Part shown: one piece after another, positions 21,823-34,823 of the stretch
Layout: each line of letters opens with the position of its first letter
Position numbering within the stretch: the first letter of the stretch is position 1
Position numbers and translations under genes: made by a program
The notes under the pieces: model-generated
Told to the model about the DNA's origin: nothing
The model's input: the letters and a program-made list of their open reading frames with translations, nothing else
The model's database searches: none
Source: Marsupella aquatica
Lineage: Eukaryota > Marchantiophyta
Length of the DNA stretch: 64,000 nt
Direction: 5' to 3'
Assembly (NCBI GenBank): GCA_973895155.1
Contig: OZ316897.1
Coordinates: forward strand, 682,001 to 746,000

Positions 21823-24314
21823 GAGACCGAACGAGCTTACAAGAGAGCCATTTGTTTAGCTGGCCAAAATCACTATAACCACGACTTCGCCCTCTCTTTT
21901 CAGAGTGAGCTTTGCCGAGTCGACAAAATCAGCAAATACTTCTTCGTTGATGAGAAGTACGTTGGATTTTGGGAAGCCCTTCTTCGGCTTCCGGACAAGG
22001 TTTACCATCTCCCGGGCACAATAGACTTGAAGCCACACCATTACGACCATACCCCCGCCCGGGTTCAAGCCTCCATCGACTATTCGTTCAGCCCTACTCA
22101 AACAAGTGAGACTCCCATCCTAACATCACTTGACTTCCCCAAGAACTACCTGAATCTAATGACGCCTCCGCCAGTTGCAACTGGCGCCCACCAATCCGTG
22201 TCCGCACCAACACCGCCTTGGCCTCAGCCAAGCCGATCCCCACCACCGGTCGCACCACCTCTCCGAGTACAATCCGTGGTGAATGCGGTAAATATTAGCT
22301 CCAAAGACAAGGAAGCTCACCCTCCTCTGAATCGACGGCCGCGGGGTACGACTCAACAGGCGCCAAGCAACCCGGCGCCACTCCAGCAAGCCCGAGGGGT
22401 TAACACGGTGACTCTGGTGGCCCCGGCACCAATACTCACGGTAGTAGCGCTACCACCGCCTGACCGGGAGGAAGGAGAGATATCCCCCTCTCTAGTCACC
22501 CCAGGAATTAGTCTTGGGGTAGAAAGAGAAAGGAACCCGCAGCTATATTGGGGTTGCCTTTGGCCACGGTTGTAGTGGCCAAGCTGACCATGCATCGCAT
22601 GGGGGAGAATGTTCACAAGAACATCCTCCACCCCAACCCTGCATGCTATCTGAAGACCCAAGGGTTTGAGCACCTCGCCTCTCTCCCTTGGAATGGAAGC
22701 AGGTACTACGGACAGGATATGACGGAGTTCATCCAGAACTTTGACGAGGCCCGCCAACAAACCCGAGCACACGAGAGAGTGATGTGTCTCAATGAGGCAC
22801 GTTTGAAGATGATTTTCGGCCTACCCGAGGGGATAAACCGGGTAGAGTCGCGGGCTCTTGGGGGCAAGGGAGCTAAATACCAGTCTTCTAGCTTCCCAAC
22901 CGAGGGAGCTGTGGACAATGGATTCTTGATGAGGATGTGCCTCATCCCGGAGGTAGCTAAACGCCTGGAGTTCCAGCGGTATGCCCTCCATATGATGGAA
23001 CCACGCGGCGAAATAACCGCCACCCAGGTCATACAAGTAGAGAACTTTCAGCCTAGGAAGTGGGCATCCTTCTTCGTTAAGAAGCTCCACGAAGAGATGG
23101 AGCGGAGAAGGAAGACGTTGTACATTGGTGGAAAGGCGTACTTTGCGAGCCACATCAAGATTATCATCAAATGGTATGCCCGTTTTGACCGCCGAAGCCT
23201 TCCCCGTTGCAACGAGATGGAATTGACTCCGTCAAAGTGGGTATTCCCAGCTCAAGAGAGGCAACCACAACCCGAAGCCCAAAGCCTGGCAGCCGCAAGA
23301 CCTACTTCTCCGGCCTCGCAACCAGCCACTACTGCCCCACCAAGCGTACCCATGGACGCAATTATCGCGACCTTGGAAGCGATCAATCGGGTCAACGCAA
23401 TCAAAGTCGGGCCGATTGAGGCCGGACCCGTACCCGACACTACGGTGGCCAAGGAGATTCCGCCACCCCCCACGGCCGTGCAGGAGGACCGCACGGAGGA
23501 ACCAGTCCCTTTGACCGACTTACCTCAAGGGCTGGATGTTTCCACTCCTACTCCCTCGCGGGTTGGGGTCTGCCTGTGCCCGAATCTAGATGGACATAGT
23601 CTGGACCATCCGGAACTCTTTGCGCCAGGCACGTTTCTGAATGGGTTGTTGGGAGATTTCTCACAACAGATCTCACGGGATACCAGGGAATACATGGCAC
23701 GGAAGGTGGCCTACTTCTTCAACCAGGAGTTGGTTGCGGCTGTGAAGGTAGGACATGCGCAGGCGGAGATAGCGCAGAGAATAGAGCGATACCGGGTTGA
23801 GTCTGCCTATTTGAAGGACGAAGTGGCAACCCTGGAGACTGAACTCCAGCAACTGCGACCTCAAGTAATGGCCACGGAGGATTAGGTTGTCGAGGCAAGG
23901 GCCCGGGCAGCCTTAGCAAAGCAGGCCGGGCTCAGAAAGGACTCCGAGATCGCAAGGCTCCGGACCAAGATTGATGGTTTGAAGGGAGAAGCCGTCAGTT
24001 GGCAGAAGGATCTAGAGGAAGCTGACTCTTGATCTTAGCGGGACGCAGCCAAGATTGACACCCTGAAGACAGAGGTAGCACGGCTTTAGGGAGAGGCCAT
24101 GAAGTAGGCCCAATTGGTGGATAAGCTGACGAGCGACGTCCAGCAATTGGAGGAGGCATGTCAAGAGGCCGCGGAAGAGGCGGACGCGGTGAAGCGTGAG
24201 AACAAATCTCTGCTGGACCAGGTCCAGCTACTCAAGCAAGATACTGACAGGCTCAGGAGGCAGCGGGATAGCCGCTCCCACTCGGGCGTCTCTGGCAAGT
24301 GTGCCAAGCATTAG
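21823..24314 (+). pseudogene. Third ORF (ORF3) of the older Tat-like element
   Basis: Begins in frame with ETERAYKRAICLAGQNHYNHD, passes a Pro-rich linker, shifts frame near 22550, then runs from 22548 to TAG 23883 with EFIQNFDEARQQ and MIFGLPEGI, followed by a further linker and a coiled coil. The coiled coil continues past the stop (EARARAALAKQAGL…) with more stops to 24314. Domain order equals ORF3 of copies 1 and 2 but residue similarity is low, so it is a divergent homologue. Function unknown. Confidence 0.55.
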
Positions 24315-25208
24315 CGGTTGAGTAGGATTAAAATAGAGGTAGGAGTAGCTAAATTGGGCTATAGGGACAAGCGCTTGCCCTAGTTAAAGCGGCGCTGCCA
24401 TACTGTCCAGCCTACGTAGATTAGGATCTTCTAATAAGACAAGCCATTTTCTGGCCTGACAGCCAGCTTAGTTAGGATCTTAGTTAGCGAATCTACGGGC
24501 GTGAGGCCGCTCTGGTCCTCAACCCTTAGTATTTAGTGCACCCCTCGGTAGAGGCAGAGGGGTTTTTAGTCTCAGAGTCGGACATCCGCGGTATGTGCGG
24601 GGAGTCCCAACCTCTGTGAGTGAAAAAGTACCAAGGGGAGGGGGTAAGACTAAGCTCGCTGGGCGAGTGCGGAGCCGGGCTCCGTTGTAGTGTACACCCT
24701 CGGCCTTGGGCCTGTTCATTCAAGAGATTTTGGGTCAACTAAGTGTATGTGTATGTCCACTATGTAAGTAAAACCCTTTCCCATTATTTCCTTCGTGTAA
24801 ATCAAGATTGTATGCTTGTGCATGTGCATACGTGTGAATCTTGTGTATGGATGCCAACGCTTGGGCGAACACCCTACCTGAACCGTGCACGGGGTGCAGC
24901 TTGCGGGTAAGTGGTTGTGAGCACAGGTTGAGTAACTTTATCATCGAATCCGGATCGAAGGCATCCAACACGAAGGCTTAGAAGCCCATAAGTTGGGATC
25001 GATCCTACTATTGACTAAGGTACGTTCCGGCGGCGGAACACAAACCATACCTAGGAGGTGTCCGTACATAATAGTAGATGCACTTAGCACTAGTTTACAT
25101 GAGTTAGGTGCATTCCGTGCTTCCCTCCCTGCCCGAACCCTCATATTTACGAAGGATGTGCATGTCTAAGCCGAAGCCCGGGTTAAGGCCTAGGCTGACA
25201 ACGTGACA
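24315..25208 (+). repeat. 3' terminal region of the older element (possible LTR)
   Basis: Non-coding. Contains TTCCGGCGGCGGAACACAAACC near 25026, shared with the 3' region of copies 1 and 2. The boundary at about 25208 (…CGTGACA) is placed where a new repeat family starts; it is approximate. Confidence 0.4.
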
Positions 25209-25209
25209 A

Positions 25210-25997
25210 GTATTTTCCTCTTCAAGCTTAAGTCTCCTCAAGACCCTCAAAGTAGTGTTATCCCTCAACCTTGCCCCCCTGGCCTTGGTTTGGGTCTAGA
25301 CATCCCCTTTGAGCTCTAGAGAAGGCTCCTCTATCTAAGGACTCTTCCTCTTATTCTTACTTCTTGTTAACACCACCGGGAACACCACACACCAAGCAAA
25401 GTACTTTCCACCCTCAAGCTACCATCCTCTCTAAGTCTCAAAGTAGTGCTCCACCTTAACCTTGTGTCAAACACTTGTCAAGGAGCTTAAGCGGCTTTTC
25501 TCCCCAAAAGACTACCTAATACCTGCTCCATATCATACCAGGGTCACAAAGGATTGACAAAACTTCTGAAATGTGCCTACAATGTCTAATCACTCCATAC
25601 ATAAGTAGTTTCAACTCTCCACTTCTAGAGAGGTAGTCCCCTTGACTACTTTTGTACTCACACCCTTCCCCTCTCCTCTACTCCAAGGATCAGCAAGGGG
25701 GATCTTTGCTCCAAGCTGTCACCTTAGAGTAGATTCTCACACAAACACCCAAGAACCAAAGTACTTTCCTCTTCAAGCTTAAGTCTCCTCAAGACCCTCA
25801 AAGTAGTGTTACCCCTCAACCTTGCCCCCTGGCCTTGGTTTGGGTCCACATATCCCCTTTGAGCTCTAGAGAAGGCTCCTCTATCTAAGGACTCTTCCTC
25901 TTGTTCTTACTTCTTGTTAACACCACACACCAAGCAAAATACTTTCCACCCTCAAGCTATAATCCTTTCTAAGTCTCAAAGTAGTGCTCTACCTTAA
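25210..25997 (+). repeat. About 553-bp direct repeat, second copy partial
   Basis: CTTCAAGCTTAAGTCTCCTC with the following ~170 bases occurs at about 25218 and again at about 25771. Pieces of the same sequence (CTTTCCACCCTCAAGCTA near 25406 and 25945) recur at a similar spacing. No coding potential. Confidence 0.75.
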
Positions 25998-28603
25998 CCT
26001 TGCCTCCTTGGCCTTGGTTTTGTACTAGCACATCCCCTTTGAGCTTAGACCAAGATTACATCATAGCATGGACTCTTCTCTTGCTCTTCATATACTTCAA
26101 ATGCACTCACACTTAATGGTCACAATGAAGATTGGCAAGTCTCCTTTTATTGCATCACCTTTACAACAAAAGTTCACTACACATTCTCCACACTAAGCAT
26201 GGACCACCTCTCCCTTCTCAAGCTTAGCCCTACCTTGGCAAGGTAGAGATTCCACTTAAGAGATGAGACTCCCGGTCCCTAACAAAGGAAAACTTTCTCC
26301 TTATATACTATTCTCCTTCCACACCACACCAAGCTTGACCTGGGGTTCAACTACTCCTCCCCCAAGTCCTCCTAACACACAAAGTTCAACTCTATAGTTT
26401 GTAGCTCACTCTACAACCTATTGCTTGACTCCTTCCAAGCCCTGGAATATGCCACACATGAGTTGCATGCTTTGACCTCCAAACCTGCTCTCACTTATGG
26501 TCCTCCTCACCAGTTTCCCAACCCACTTGAAAGCTCGCAAAAAGAGTGAGTGAGTCTCAAGTTGTGTCATGTCAAAGTTGGCCCTCCTTATTTACTAGTT
26601 CTTACTTACTACCCCGACCTATCAACTTACTTTCCTTACCCTAACGGCCTTGCACCTTTACCCTGAGGTACTCTCTTCTCCATGTATCCTAACTTGGGTG
26701 ACACGGGTGCAAGAAGTGTTGGCCTAAAAACCTGGTCTTACTTCCCCCATGCCGACTCCCGTTTGCCAGCTATGGGGACCCCCTCGTGGCCTCTGCTAAA
26801 AATATATTTGAGTGATTATTTTTCTGGGTTTCCACCTTCACCAAGGGGTGCCTTACCTTCCCCTAACTCAGCACAAAAACACTTGGGCCCCAACGGATAC
26901 CCCTAGCCAAAGTTATGCCCATTCTCCCAAGGCCTATTTTTGGTGTAAAGCGGATGTAAGCGGCAACCCGATTACACTTGAACCTTACACGCCCCTTATG
27001 GGGATTCCACGTGTCATGAGGGGAGAGTACTCTCATTATACTCACGTTTCTTATGAAGAAGATTGATAAGGACACCAATTTTTGCAGCATTTTCCTCTCT
27101 CTTGAATTCAATCTGAAACAACAGCATTCTCTATTGGATCAAATGACAGTAGGTCAATTGATAGCTCAGCCAGGTCTACAGCACCCTTCTCAGTCCACCT
27201 CCATAGCCATCCAGCCTTGCAAGTGATTCAAAATCACAGCAGAATTTTGCAGCAGCCATAGCCCACCAATTCGCAGCTTGTAGCATAACAGCACAGCAGC
27301 AGATTCGAAGCATAGCAGCTGATTCGAAGCACAGTAGCAGCAACCATAGCTTGATTCCTTCTCAACAACTAGCTCTATTCCAATCACTTAGCCAAGCAGG
27401 TCTCTCTTCTCAATTTCGTAGTTGCCCACCTTTGCAATTTCGCAGCTAGCAGCAACATCCATCAATTCAGCAGCATCAAGGCAGCTGCCAGCCAATTCTC
27501 GTGAGCATCTCATGCCTGATTAATAACAGCACCTCTAATCTATTGTGCCGCTGCCATAGCAGCAAGCAACCTTCCCAATTCAAAGCCAGCCTCCCTATTC
27601 CAATCAGCAGCCATAGCTCACAATTCAATTTCACAGTAGCAGTTGGGTCAAGTCCTTCTCAGCAGCAGCTAGCTCAATTCAATCCCGCACCTGCCTATTC
27701 AGATCAAGAGTGACCTATTTTGATGAGCACCAGCCCTTCAATTAGCCCACCTCGTGCATTCATGCCCATGTCGTGCTTGCCTGACCTCGTGCTAGTCTGG
27801 TCGCAGCCGCGTCGACACGTTTTGACACTGAGAAAAATTTCGTTTTCCTCTCAGGAGAAACAGTTATATTGGCCCCTCTTGAAGGCCATGCCATAATTCA
27901 CTCAAATGTCCAAACGTACTTCTGAGCACATTTCTGGAATCCTTGGACATAGGACTCACTCCTAAATTTATCAAACTCTCTAAAAACTCCATAACGACTT
28001 TTCTAAAAATACATAAGTTTGACCATATCTATTAAAGCGCATTACTATTCCCAATCTTTGAGGTGTTCCTAAAAAGTAACAAAAGGTGACAAATTATTTC
28101 TGAGACAATCCAGGGATATTATGGTCTATACTAAACTCAATTCTAACCTCGAATCCACAAAATTTACCCCTTGGCTATTTTCTCCGGGGCCCGCTAGTTG
28201 GTTATTTTAATTTCTGTCAAAATACTCACAACTCCTAGGTTGAGACCCCACTTGACTTCATACTTTTTCAGGGTTCCCTAGGGACCTCCCAGCACCCATG
28301 GGAGAAATATCAGCCAAAAATAAGATGTCAGGTGTAGGGTCATTTTCCGGTCCCGACTTAGTCGCCTATCCTAACTAAGGGTGGAACATTTGCTGCCTAC
28401 CAAAATCACATTACTTATCCCTTTACATTTGCTTAGAACAACACATTTTTTCCCTTCCATGATTTCCTACTAACCTTCCCTAGTGACTTAGGGTTGTAAA
28501 CCCTAAGTACTTTGCTAACACTACAACAACTTTCTTACTATTCCTTGTACAAACAAAAAAAAATTGACAAGTTCCTTACATACCCTATATTGAGCCGGTC
28601 CAC
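25998..28603 (+). repeat. 2.6-kb direct repeat, copy A
   Basis: Starts TTGCCTCCTTGGCCTTGG and ends about GAGCCGGTCCAC, matching copy B (28604-31209) at a constant offset of about 2606 bp. Divergence is noticeable, so the duplication is old. The middle is rich in CAGCAG and AGCAATTC-like strings with no protein frame. Tandem LTRs of a long-LTR element, or a large tandem repeat, are both possible. No reverse-transcriptase sequence lies near. Confidence 0.75.
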
Positions 28604-31209
28604 ACCTTGCCTCCTTGGCCTTGGTTTTGTACTAGCACAATCATCCCCTTCAAGCTTAGACCAAGATTACAACCTAGCATGGATTCTTCTCTTGCTCTCA
28701 TACACTTCAAATACACTCACACTTAATGGTCACAATGAAGATTGGCAAGTCTCCTTTTATTGCATCATCTTTACAACAAAATTTTACTACACATTCTCCA
28801 CACTAAGCATGGACCGCCTCTCCCTTCTCAAGCTTAGCCTTACCTTGGCAAGGTAGAGATTCCACTTAAGAGATAAGACTCCCGGTCCCTAACAAAGAAA
28901 AACTTCCTCCTTTTATATTATTCTCCTTCCACACCACACCAAGCTTGACCTGGGGTCCAACTATACCTCCCCCAAATCTTCCTAACACACAAAGTCCAAC
29001 TCTATAGTTCATAGCCCACCCTACTACTTGATATTTTGCCTCCTTCCAAGCCCTGGAATATGCCACACATGAATTGCATGCTTTGACCTCCAAACCTTCT
29101 CCCACCTATGGTCCTCCTCACCAAATTTCCAACCCACTTGAAATCTCGCAAAAAGAGTGAGTGAGTCTCAAGTTATGCCTAGTCAAAGTTGGCCTTATTT
29201 TACTTATAACCCTTTTATTACCCTAAGTAAACTACCCCCTATACTTACTTCTCTTAACTTGATATCCTTACACCTTTGACCAAAGGTAAGTACCCTTCCC
29301 TAGATCCTAACTAAAGTAGTATGGGTGCGAGAAAGGTCAGTCCCTAAATCTGGTGTTCATTCCCCTATGTCGGCTCCGGTTTGCAAGCTATAGGGACCCC
29401 CTCCTGGCCTCGGCTAAAAATATATTTGGGTGATTAATTTTCTGGGTTTTAACCTTCACCAAGGGGTACCTTACCTTCTCCTAACTCAGCACAAAAACAA
29501 TTGGGCCCCAACGGATACCTGTAGCCAAAGTTATGCCCATTCTCCCAAGGCCTATTTTTGGTGTAAAGCGGGTATAAGTGACGACCCGATTACACTTACT
29601 CTTTACATGCCCCTTATGGAGATTCCAGGTGTCACCAGGGCCACGACTCTCATAAGGATCATGTTTCTTATCACTCAGGGCAGAGTTTACTAAGGAGATG
29701 ACCCGTTTCTTCTCACAACAGGATCGTGGATGAAGTAGCAGCATGAATCTCGTGTTGTTGGTCAGCAGCTTACCATAGTCCTCCATAGCTTGTAGCCAAC
29801 AGCTCAATTCTTAGCTCTTCTGGTCAATTTTGCAGCTATCCATAGCTTTTTCAATTCATAGCTCGTAGATTGATTTGAGAGGCAGCACTTCTTCTAATTG
29901 TTGCATCAATCTTGAATTCTATAGCTGCGCCCTCAATTAGCAAGTTGTCTATAGCATCACCTAGTGTAGCCAGCCATAGCTCCATTCTCCAGCAGTCAGC
30001 CCTGTCAATTTTGCAGCTAGAATTTTGCAGCAGCCATTTCCCATCAATTCGCAGGTTGCCCTCTGTCTTCCTTGCAGCTGGTCCTCTTGATTTGCTACTA
30101 CATTCAATCAATTTGCCAGCAGCCTAGCTCTATTCTCCAGCAGCCAGCCCTTCAATTTCGTAGCCCACCATAGCTCACAGCCAGCCAGCCATCTCCTGAT
30201 CAGCAGCAGCCCATTTTCTCCATAGCAAGCAGCTTGATTCCAATCAGCAGCATCAAGACAGCCAGGCAAGACAGTCTGATCAGCAGCTCAATTCAATTTC
30301 ATAGTTGCCTCTTGATCCCAATTTGAAGCACGCATCTCATGTATTGATCCTTATGGTGTTCTTGACCTTGTACTTGAGTCTCCCCGGCCTCGTGCTTAAG
30401 TTGTGGTCGCCGCCGACGCGGTTGACATTTAGAAAAAAATTCGAATTTTTTTGTTGGAAAAACAGTATTTCCGGGCCGTTTTGGACCTCCCCCAAAAATC
30501 ACCCATGAGTCCAAAAGGAATTCTGAGTAGATGCACAGATTCTCTAGACAAAGGACTATGTACTGGTTTACTAATGTCTAAACAAAACCTTATAAACAAA
30601 ATTCTAAAATTAGGTAAAGCGGGTTAATTCTTATGTTTTCCAAAATTCTTCTCAACTTTGAGATGCTCCCAAAAAGTAACCAAAGGTAACCAAGTCCTAA
30701 CACAAGTTTCCAAAGATAGAGTGGACCAAATTTAACCCGCTTTCTAACTTGGAACCCCTACATTTCCCCATTAGCTATTTTTCCCAAGACCCATTATTTT
30801 GTTAATTTAAGTCCCACCAAAACACAAGGAAACCCTAGGTTGAGACCCCACTTGATGTCATACTTCACAGGGGTGCTCTAAGTACCTCCTAGCACCTATG
30901 GGAAAAATCTTTAACCCAAACTAAGACTTCAAGTGTCAGATCATTTTCTGGCCCAATTTAGTCGTCTATTCTAACTAAGGACGGAACATTTGCTGCCCTA
31001 CCATAAACACCTTAGTTATCCCTTGACACTTTCTTGAACCATCATATCTTCTCCCTTACATTATTTCCTACTAGCCTTCCCTAGTAACTTAGGGTTGCAA
31101 ACCCTAAATACTTTGCTAGTTACACTCAAACGTCTTTCTTACTATTTCTTGTTCAAAAACCAAAAAATGACAAGTTTCTTACATAAACCTATATCGAGCC
31201 ATTCCACAA
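28604..31209 (+). repeat. 2.6-kb direct repeat, copy B
   Basis: Second copy of the 25998-28603 unit: TTGCCTCCTTGGCCTTGG at 28607, ACTCAGCACAAAAACA near 29484 (26873 in copy A), and the terminal GAGCCATTCCAC near 31197. It ends exactly where the 300-bp satellite begins. Non-coding. Confidence 0.75.
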
Positions 31210-33499
31210 GTTCACTTTCTCGTTTGCTTTAGGTGAACAATAGAACCCTAGGGACCTGCTTAATTTGTAATGACTTTTTTCTTTTTAATGTCACCTTATT
31301 GTAGAGGATGGTAACTAAATTGGGCATGCCTTATCTAATTTTCTTAGATTAATTTCTCACTATTAGATCACGTGGCTGGTAAGGTTCATGGTTAGGTGAA
31401 AACTGGCTAAATAAATGGAAGAAAAAGAAAACACAGGGTAGCAATTTTTTGCCAAGTCCTCAAAGGCACTAGAGGGCGGCTGATGGAACATGGCTCTTAG
31501 GTGAACAATTCACTTTCTCATTTGCTTTCTAGGTGAACAATAGAACCCTAGGGACCTGCTTAATTTTTAATGATTTTTTCTTTTTAATGTCACCTAATTG
31601 TAATTAAACGATAGTAACTAAATTGGGCATGCCTTATCTAATTTTCTTAGATTAATTTCTCACTATTAGATAACGTGGCTGGTAAGGTTCATAGTTAGGT
31701 GAAAACTGGCTAAATAAATGGAAGAAAAAGAAAACCCAGGCTAGCAATTTTTTGCCAAGTCCTCAAAGGCACTAGAGGGCGGCTGATGGAACATGGCTCT
31801 TAGGTGAACATAACTTCACTTTCTCATTTGCTTTAGGTGAACAATAGAACCCTCGACACCTGCTTAATTTTTAATGATTTTTTTCTTTTTAGTGTCACCT
31901 TATTGTAAAGGAGAGTATATTGGGCATGCCTTATCTAATTTTCTTAGATTAATTTCTTACTATTAGATAACGTGGCTAGTAAGGTTCATGGTTAGGTGAA
32001 AACTGGCTAAATAAATGGAAGAAAAAGAAAACCCAGGCTAGCAATTTTTTGCCAAGTCCTCAAAGGCACTAGAGGGCGGCTGATGGAACATGGCTCTTAG
32101 GTGATCGAAGAGAACTTCACTTTCTTATTTGCTTTAGGTGAACAATAGAACCCTAGGGACCTGCTTAATTTTTATTGATTTTTTTGCCTTTTAATGTCAC
32201 CTAATTGTAATTAAATGATAGTAACTAAATTGGGCATGCCTTATCTAATTTTCTTAGATTAATTTCTGACTATTAGATAACGTGGCTGGTAAGGTTCATG
32301 GTTAGGTGAAAACTGGCTAAATAAATGGAAGAAAAAGAAAACACAGGGTAGCAATTTTTTGCCAAGTCCTCAAAGGCACTAGAGGGCGGCTATGGAACAT
32401 GGCTCTTACGTGAACAGTTCACTTTCTCATTTGCTTTCTAGGTGAACAATAGAACCCTAGGGACCTGCCTAATTTTTAATGATCTTTTTCTTTTCAATGT
32501 CACCTAATTGTAGAGGATAGTAACTAAATTGGGCATGCCTTATCTAATTTTCTTAGATTAATTTCTCACTATTACATAACGTGGCTGGTAAGGTTCATGG
32601 TTAGGTGAAAACTGGCTAAATAAATGGAAGAAAAAGAAAACCCAGGCTAGCAATTTTTTGCCAAGTCCTCAAAGGCACTAGAGGGCGGCTGATGGAACAT
32701 GGCTCTTAGGTGAACAGAACTTCACTTTCTCATTTGCTTTAGGTGAACAATAGAACCCTAGAGACCTGCTTAATTTTTAATGATTTTTTTCTTTTTAATG
32801 TCACCTAATTGTAAAAGATAGTAACTAAATTGGGCATGCCTTATCTAATTTTCTTAGATCAAGTTCTGACTATTAGATAACGTGGCTGGTAAGGTTCATG
32901 GTTAGGTGAAAACTGGCAAATGGAAGAAAAAGAAAACCCAGGAGCGCAATGTTTTGCTAAGTCCTCAAAGGCACTAGAGGGCAGCTGATGGAACATGGCT
33001 CTTAGGTGAACAGTTCACTTTCTCATTTGCTTTCTAGGTGAACAATAGAACCCTAGGGACCTGCTTAATTTTTAATGATTTTTTCTTTTTAATGTCAGCT
33101 AATTGTAATTAAACGATAGTAACTAAATTGGGCATGCCTTATCTAATTTTCTTAGATTAATTTCTCACTATTAGATAACGTGGCTGGTAAGGTTCATGGT
33201 TAGGTGAAAACTGGCTAAATAAATGGAAGAAAAAGAAAACCCAGGCTAGCAATCTTTTGCCAAGTCCTCAAAAGCATTAGAGGCTGGCTGATGGAACATG
33301 GCTCTTAGGTGAACAGAACTTCACTTTCTCATTTGCTTTAGGTGAACAATAGAACCCTAGAGACCTGCTTAATTTTTCATGATTTTTTTTCTTTTTAATG
33401 TCGCCTTATTATAGAGGATAGTAACTATATTGGGCATGACTTATCTAATTTTCTTAGATTAATTTCTGACTATTAGATAATGTGGCTGGTAAGGTTCAT
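31210..33499 (+). repeat. About 300-bp satellite array, eight copies
   Basis: Units begin TTCACTTTCTC at about 31211, 31509, 31815, 32116, 32418, 32721, 33014 and 33319, spacing 293-306 bp. Shared blocks include GGGCATGCCTTATCTAATTT and TGGCTGGTAAGGTTCATGG. The eighth copy is cut at GGTTCAT (33499) by a transposon, and the array resumes at 62485. No coding potential. Confidence 0.95.
33497..33499 (+). repeat. Left 3-bp target duplication CAT
   Basis: The intact satellite reads GGTTCATGGTTAGG. Here GGTTCAT is followed by the transposon, and CATGGTTAGG follows its other end at 62485, so CAT is duplicated. Confidence 0.85.
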
Positions 33500-33516
33500 C
33501 ACAAGGAGGATATGCA
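33500..33516 (+). repeat. Left terminal inverted repeat
   Basis: CACAAGGAGGATATGCA, 17 bases identical to the reverse complement of 62468-62484. Confidence 0.9.
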
Positions 33517-33719
33517 TGGTTTGGGTGCAGGGTATTTCCCAACATTCCCCTGGTAATTCATTGTTTGATAACAAAGAAGTAGGTATTCCGGCCATCTTGG
33601 GGTAATGCACCCAAATTACCTGCTGAAGCCCACAGGTACCAGGGTATATCACACTCAGAGTATTTTGACCTCTCCCCTACGTGTCTCCAGGGAATTTAGC
33701 TACGTACAACCACCCACTT

Positions 33720-34520
33720 GTGAGGGGGTATTGTTGGGCTATTCTAACGGATGACTCCAATTGCAGGCGTGCAGGTGTAGGCTGTGGCGTCCGTGGATGT
33801 ATTGGAGGATGATGTGCATTGCAACCATCCAATTTTCCCCCGCGAGGATGGTGAAAGTCCTACTTGCGATGGGGTATATTGCTAAGGTATTGTGACGGAT
33901 GTGCTCCAATTGAAGGCATACAGGTGTAGGCTGTGGCGTCCGTGGATGTATTGGAGGATGATGTGCATCGCAACCATCCAATTTCCCCCCGCGAGGATGG
34001 TGAAAGTCCTACTTGTGAGGGGGTATTGCTGGGGTATTGTGACGGATGTGCTCCAATTGAAGGCGTGCAGGTGTAGGCTGTGGCGTCCGTGCATGTATTG
34101 GAAGATGATGTGCATTGCAACCATCCAATTTCCCCCTGCAAGGATGGTGAAAGTCCTACTTGTGAGGGGGTATTGCTAAGGTATTGTGACGGATGTGCTC
34201 CAATTGAAGGCGTACAGGTGTAGGCTGTGTCATCCGTGGATGTATTGGAGGATGATGCGCATTGCAACCATCCAATTTCCCCCCGTGAGGATGGTGAAAG
34301 TCCTACGTGTGAGGGTATTGCTTGTGTATTCAGACGGATGTGCTCCAATTGCAGGCGTGGAGGTGTATGCTGTGGCGTCCATGGATGTATCGGGGGATGT
34401 ATTGGAGGATGATGTGCATCATTACAACCATCCAACTACCCCCCGTGAGGATGGTGAAAGTCCTACTTGCAATGGGGTATTGCTGGGGTATTCTGACTTG
34501 GGAGGGGGTATTTCTGAGGT
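33720..34520 (+). repeat. About 147-bp subterminal tandem repeats
   Basis: Units contain GACGGATGTGCTCCAATTG, with ACGG at 33747, 33895, 34042, 34189 and 34334 (spacing 145-148), plus a degenerate copy near 34530. Most units carry GGGGGTATTGCT or GGGGTATTG, the motif repeated in introns further inside. Arrays like this close to a terminus are the usual binding region for a transposase; that role is inference. Confidence 0.9.
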
Positions 34521-34823
34521 ATTCTGATGGTATTTTCCGGATGTGCGCCGATTGGAGGCATCCAGGGGTCCACTGTGTGCCATCCGTGGATCTTGTGTGC
34601 CGGTATTTTGAAGGTATTCCGGGGATGTAGTGTTATTGGAGGCATACATGGGAGGTGGATCCGTGGAAAAATTCATGGGTACTTGGGGTTACTTCATTCA
34701 AATTGATAGACATACAGATTTGACAATGTTTGATTATTTAGGAGCGCGCGCACAAGTCACAAAACTAGACATATATAAACCCCAAGCCCCTTCACCAGAC
34801 GATGTTCTAGGTATCTGACTACC

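Larger units (their letters stand above)
15219..25208 (+). mobile_element. 5'-truncated Tat-like Ty3/gypsy element, interrupted by a nested unit
   Basis: Starts inside pol just upstream of the integrase zinc finger and continues through the integrase (to 16385, resuming 21053-21292), a decayed third ORF (about 21823-24314) and a terminal non-coding region to about 25208. Protease, reverse transcriptase, RNase H and the 5' LTR are absent. A related 4.67-kb unit is inserted at 16386-21052. The left edge (about 15219) is judged from where similarity to the other pol copy begins; the right edge is an estimate. Confidence 0.7.

Noticed and set aside
31210-33499. CRISPR-like array
   Set aside because: The repeats are about 300 bp with no unique spacers. 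The setting is eukaryotic.
33739-34630. Several overlapping frames in the 147-bp subterminal repeats
   Set aside because: The same translated string recurs in different frames of a non-coding tandem repeat. There is no start context or composition of a real gene.
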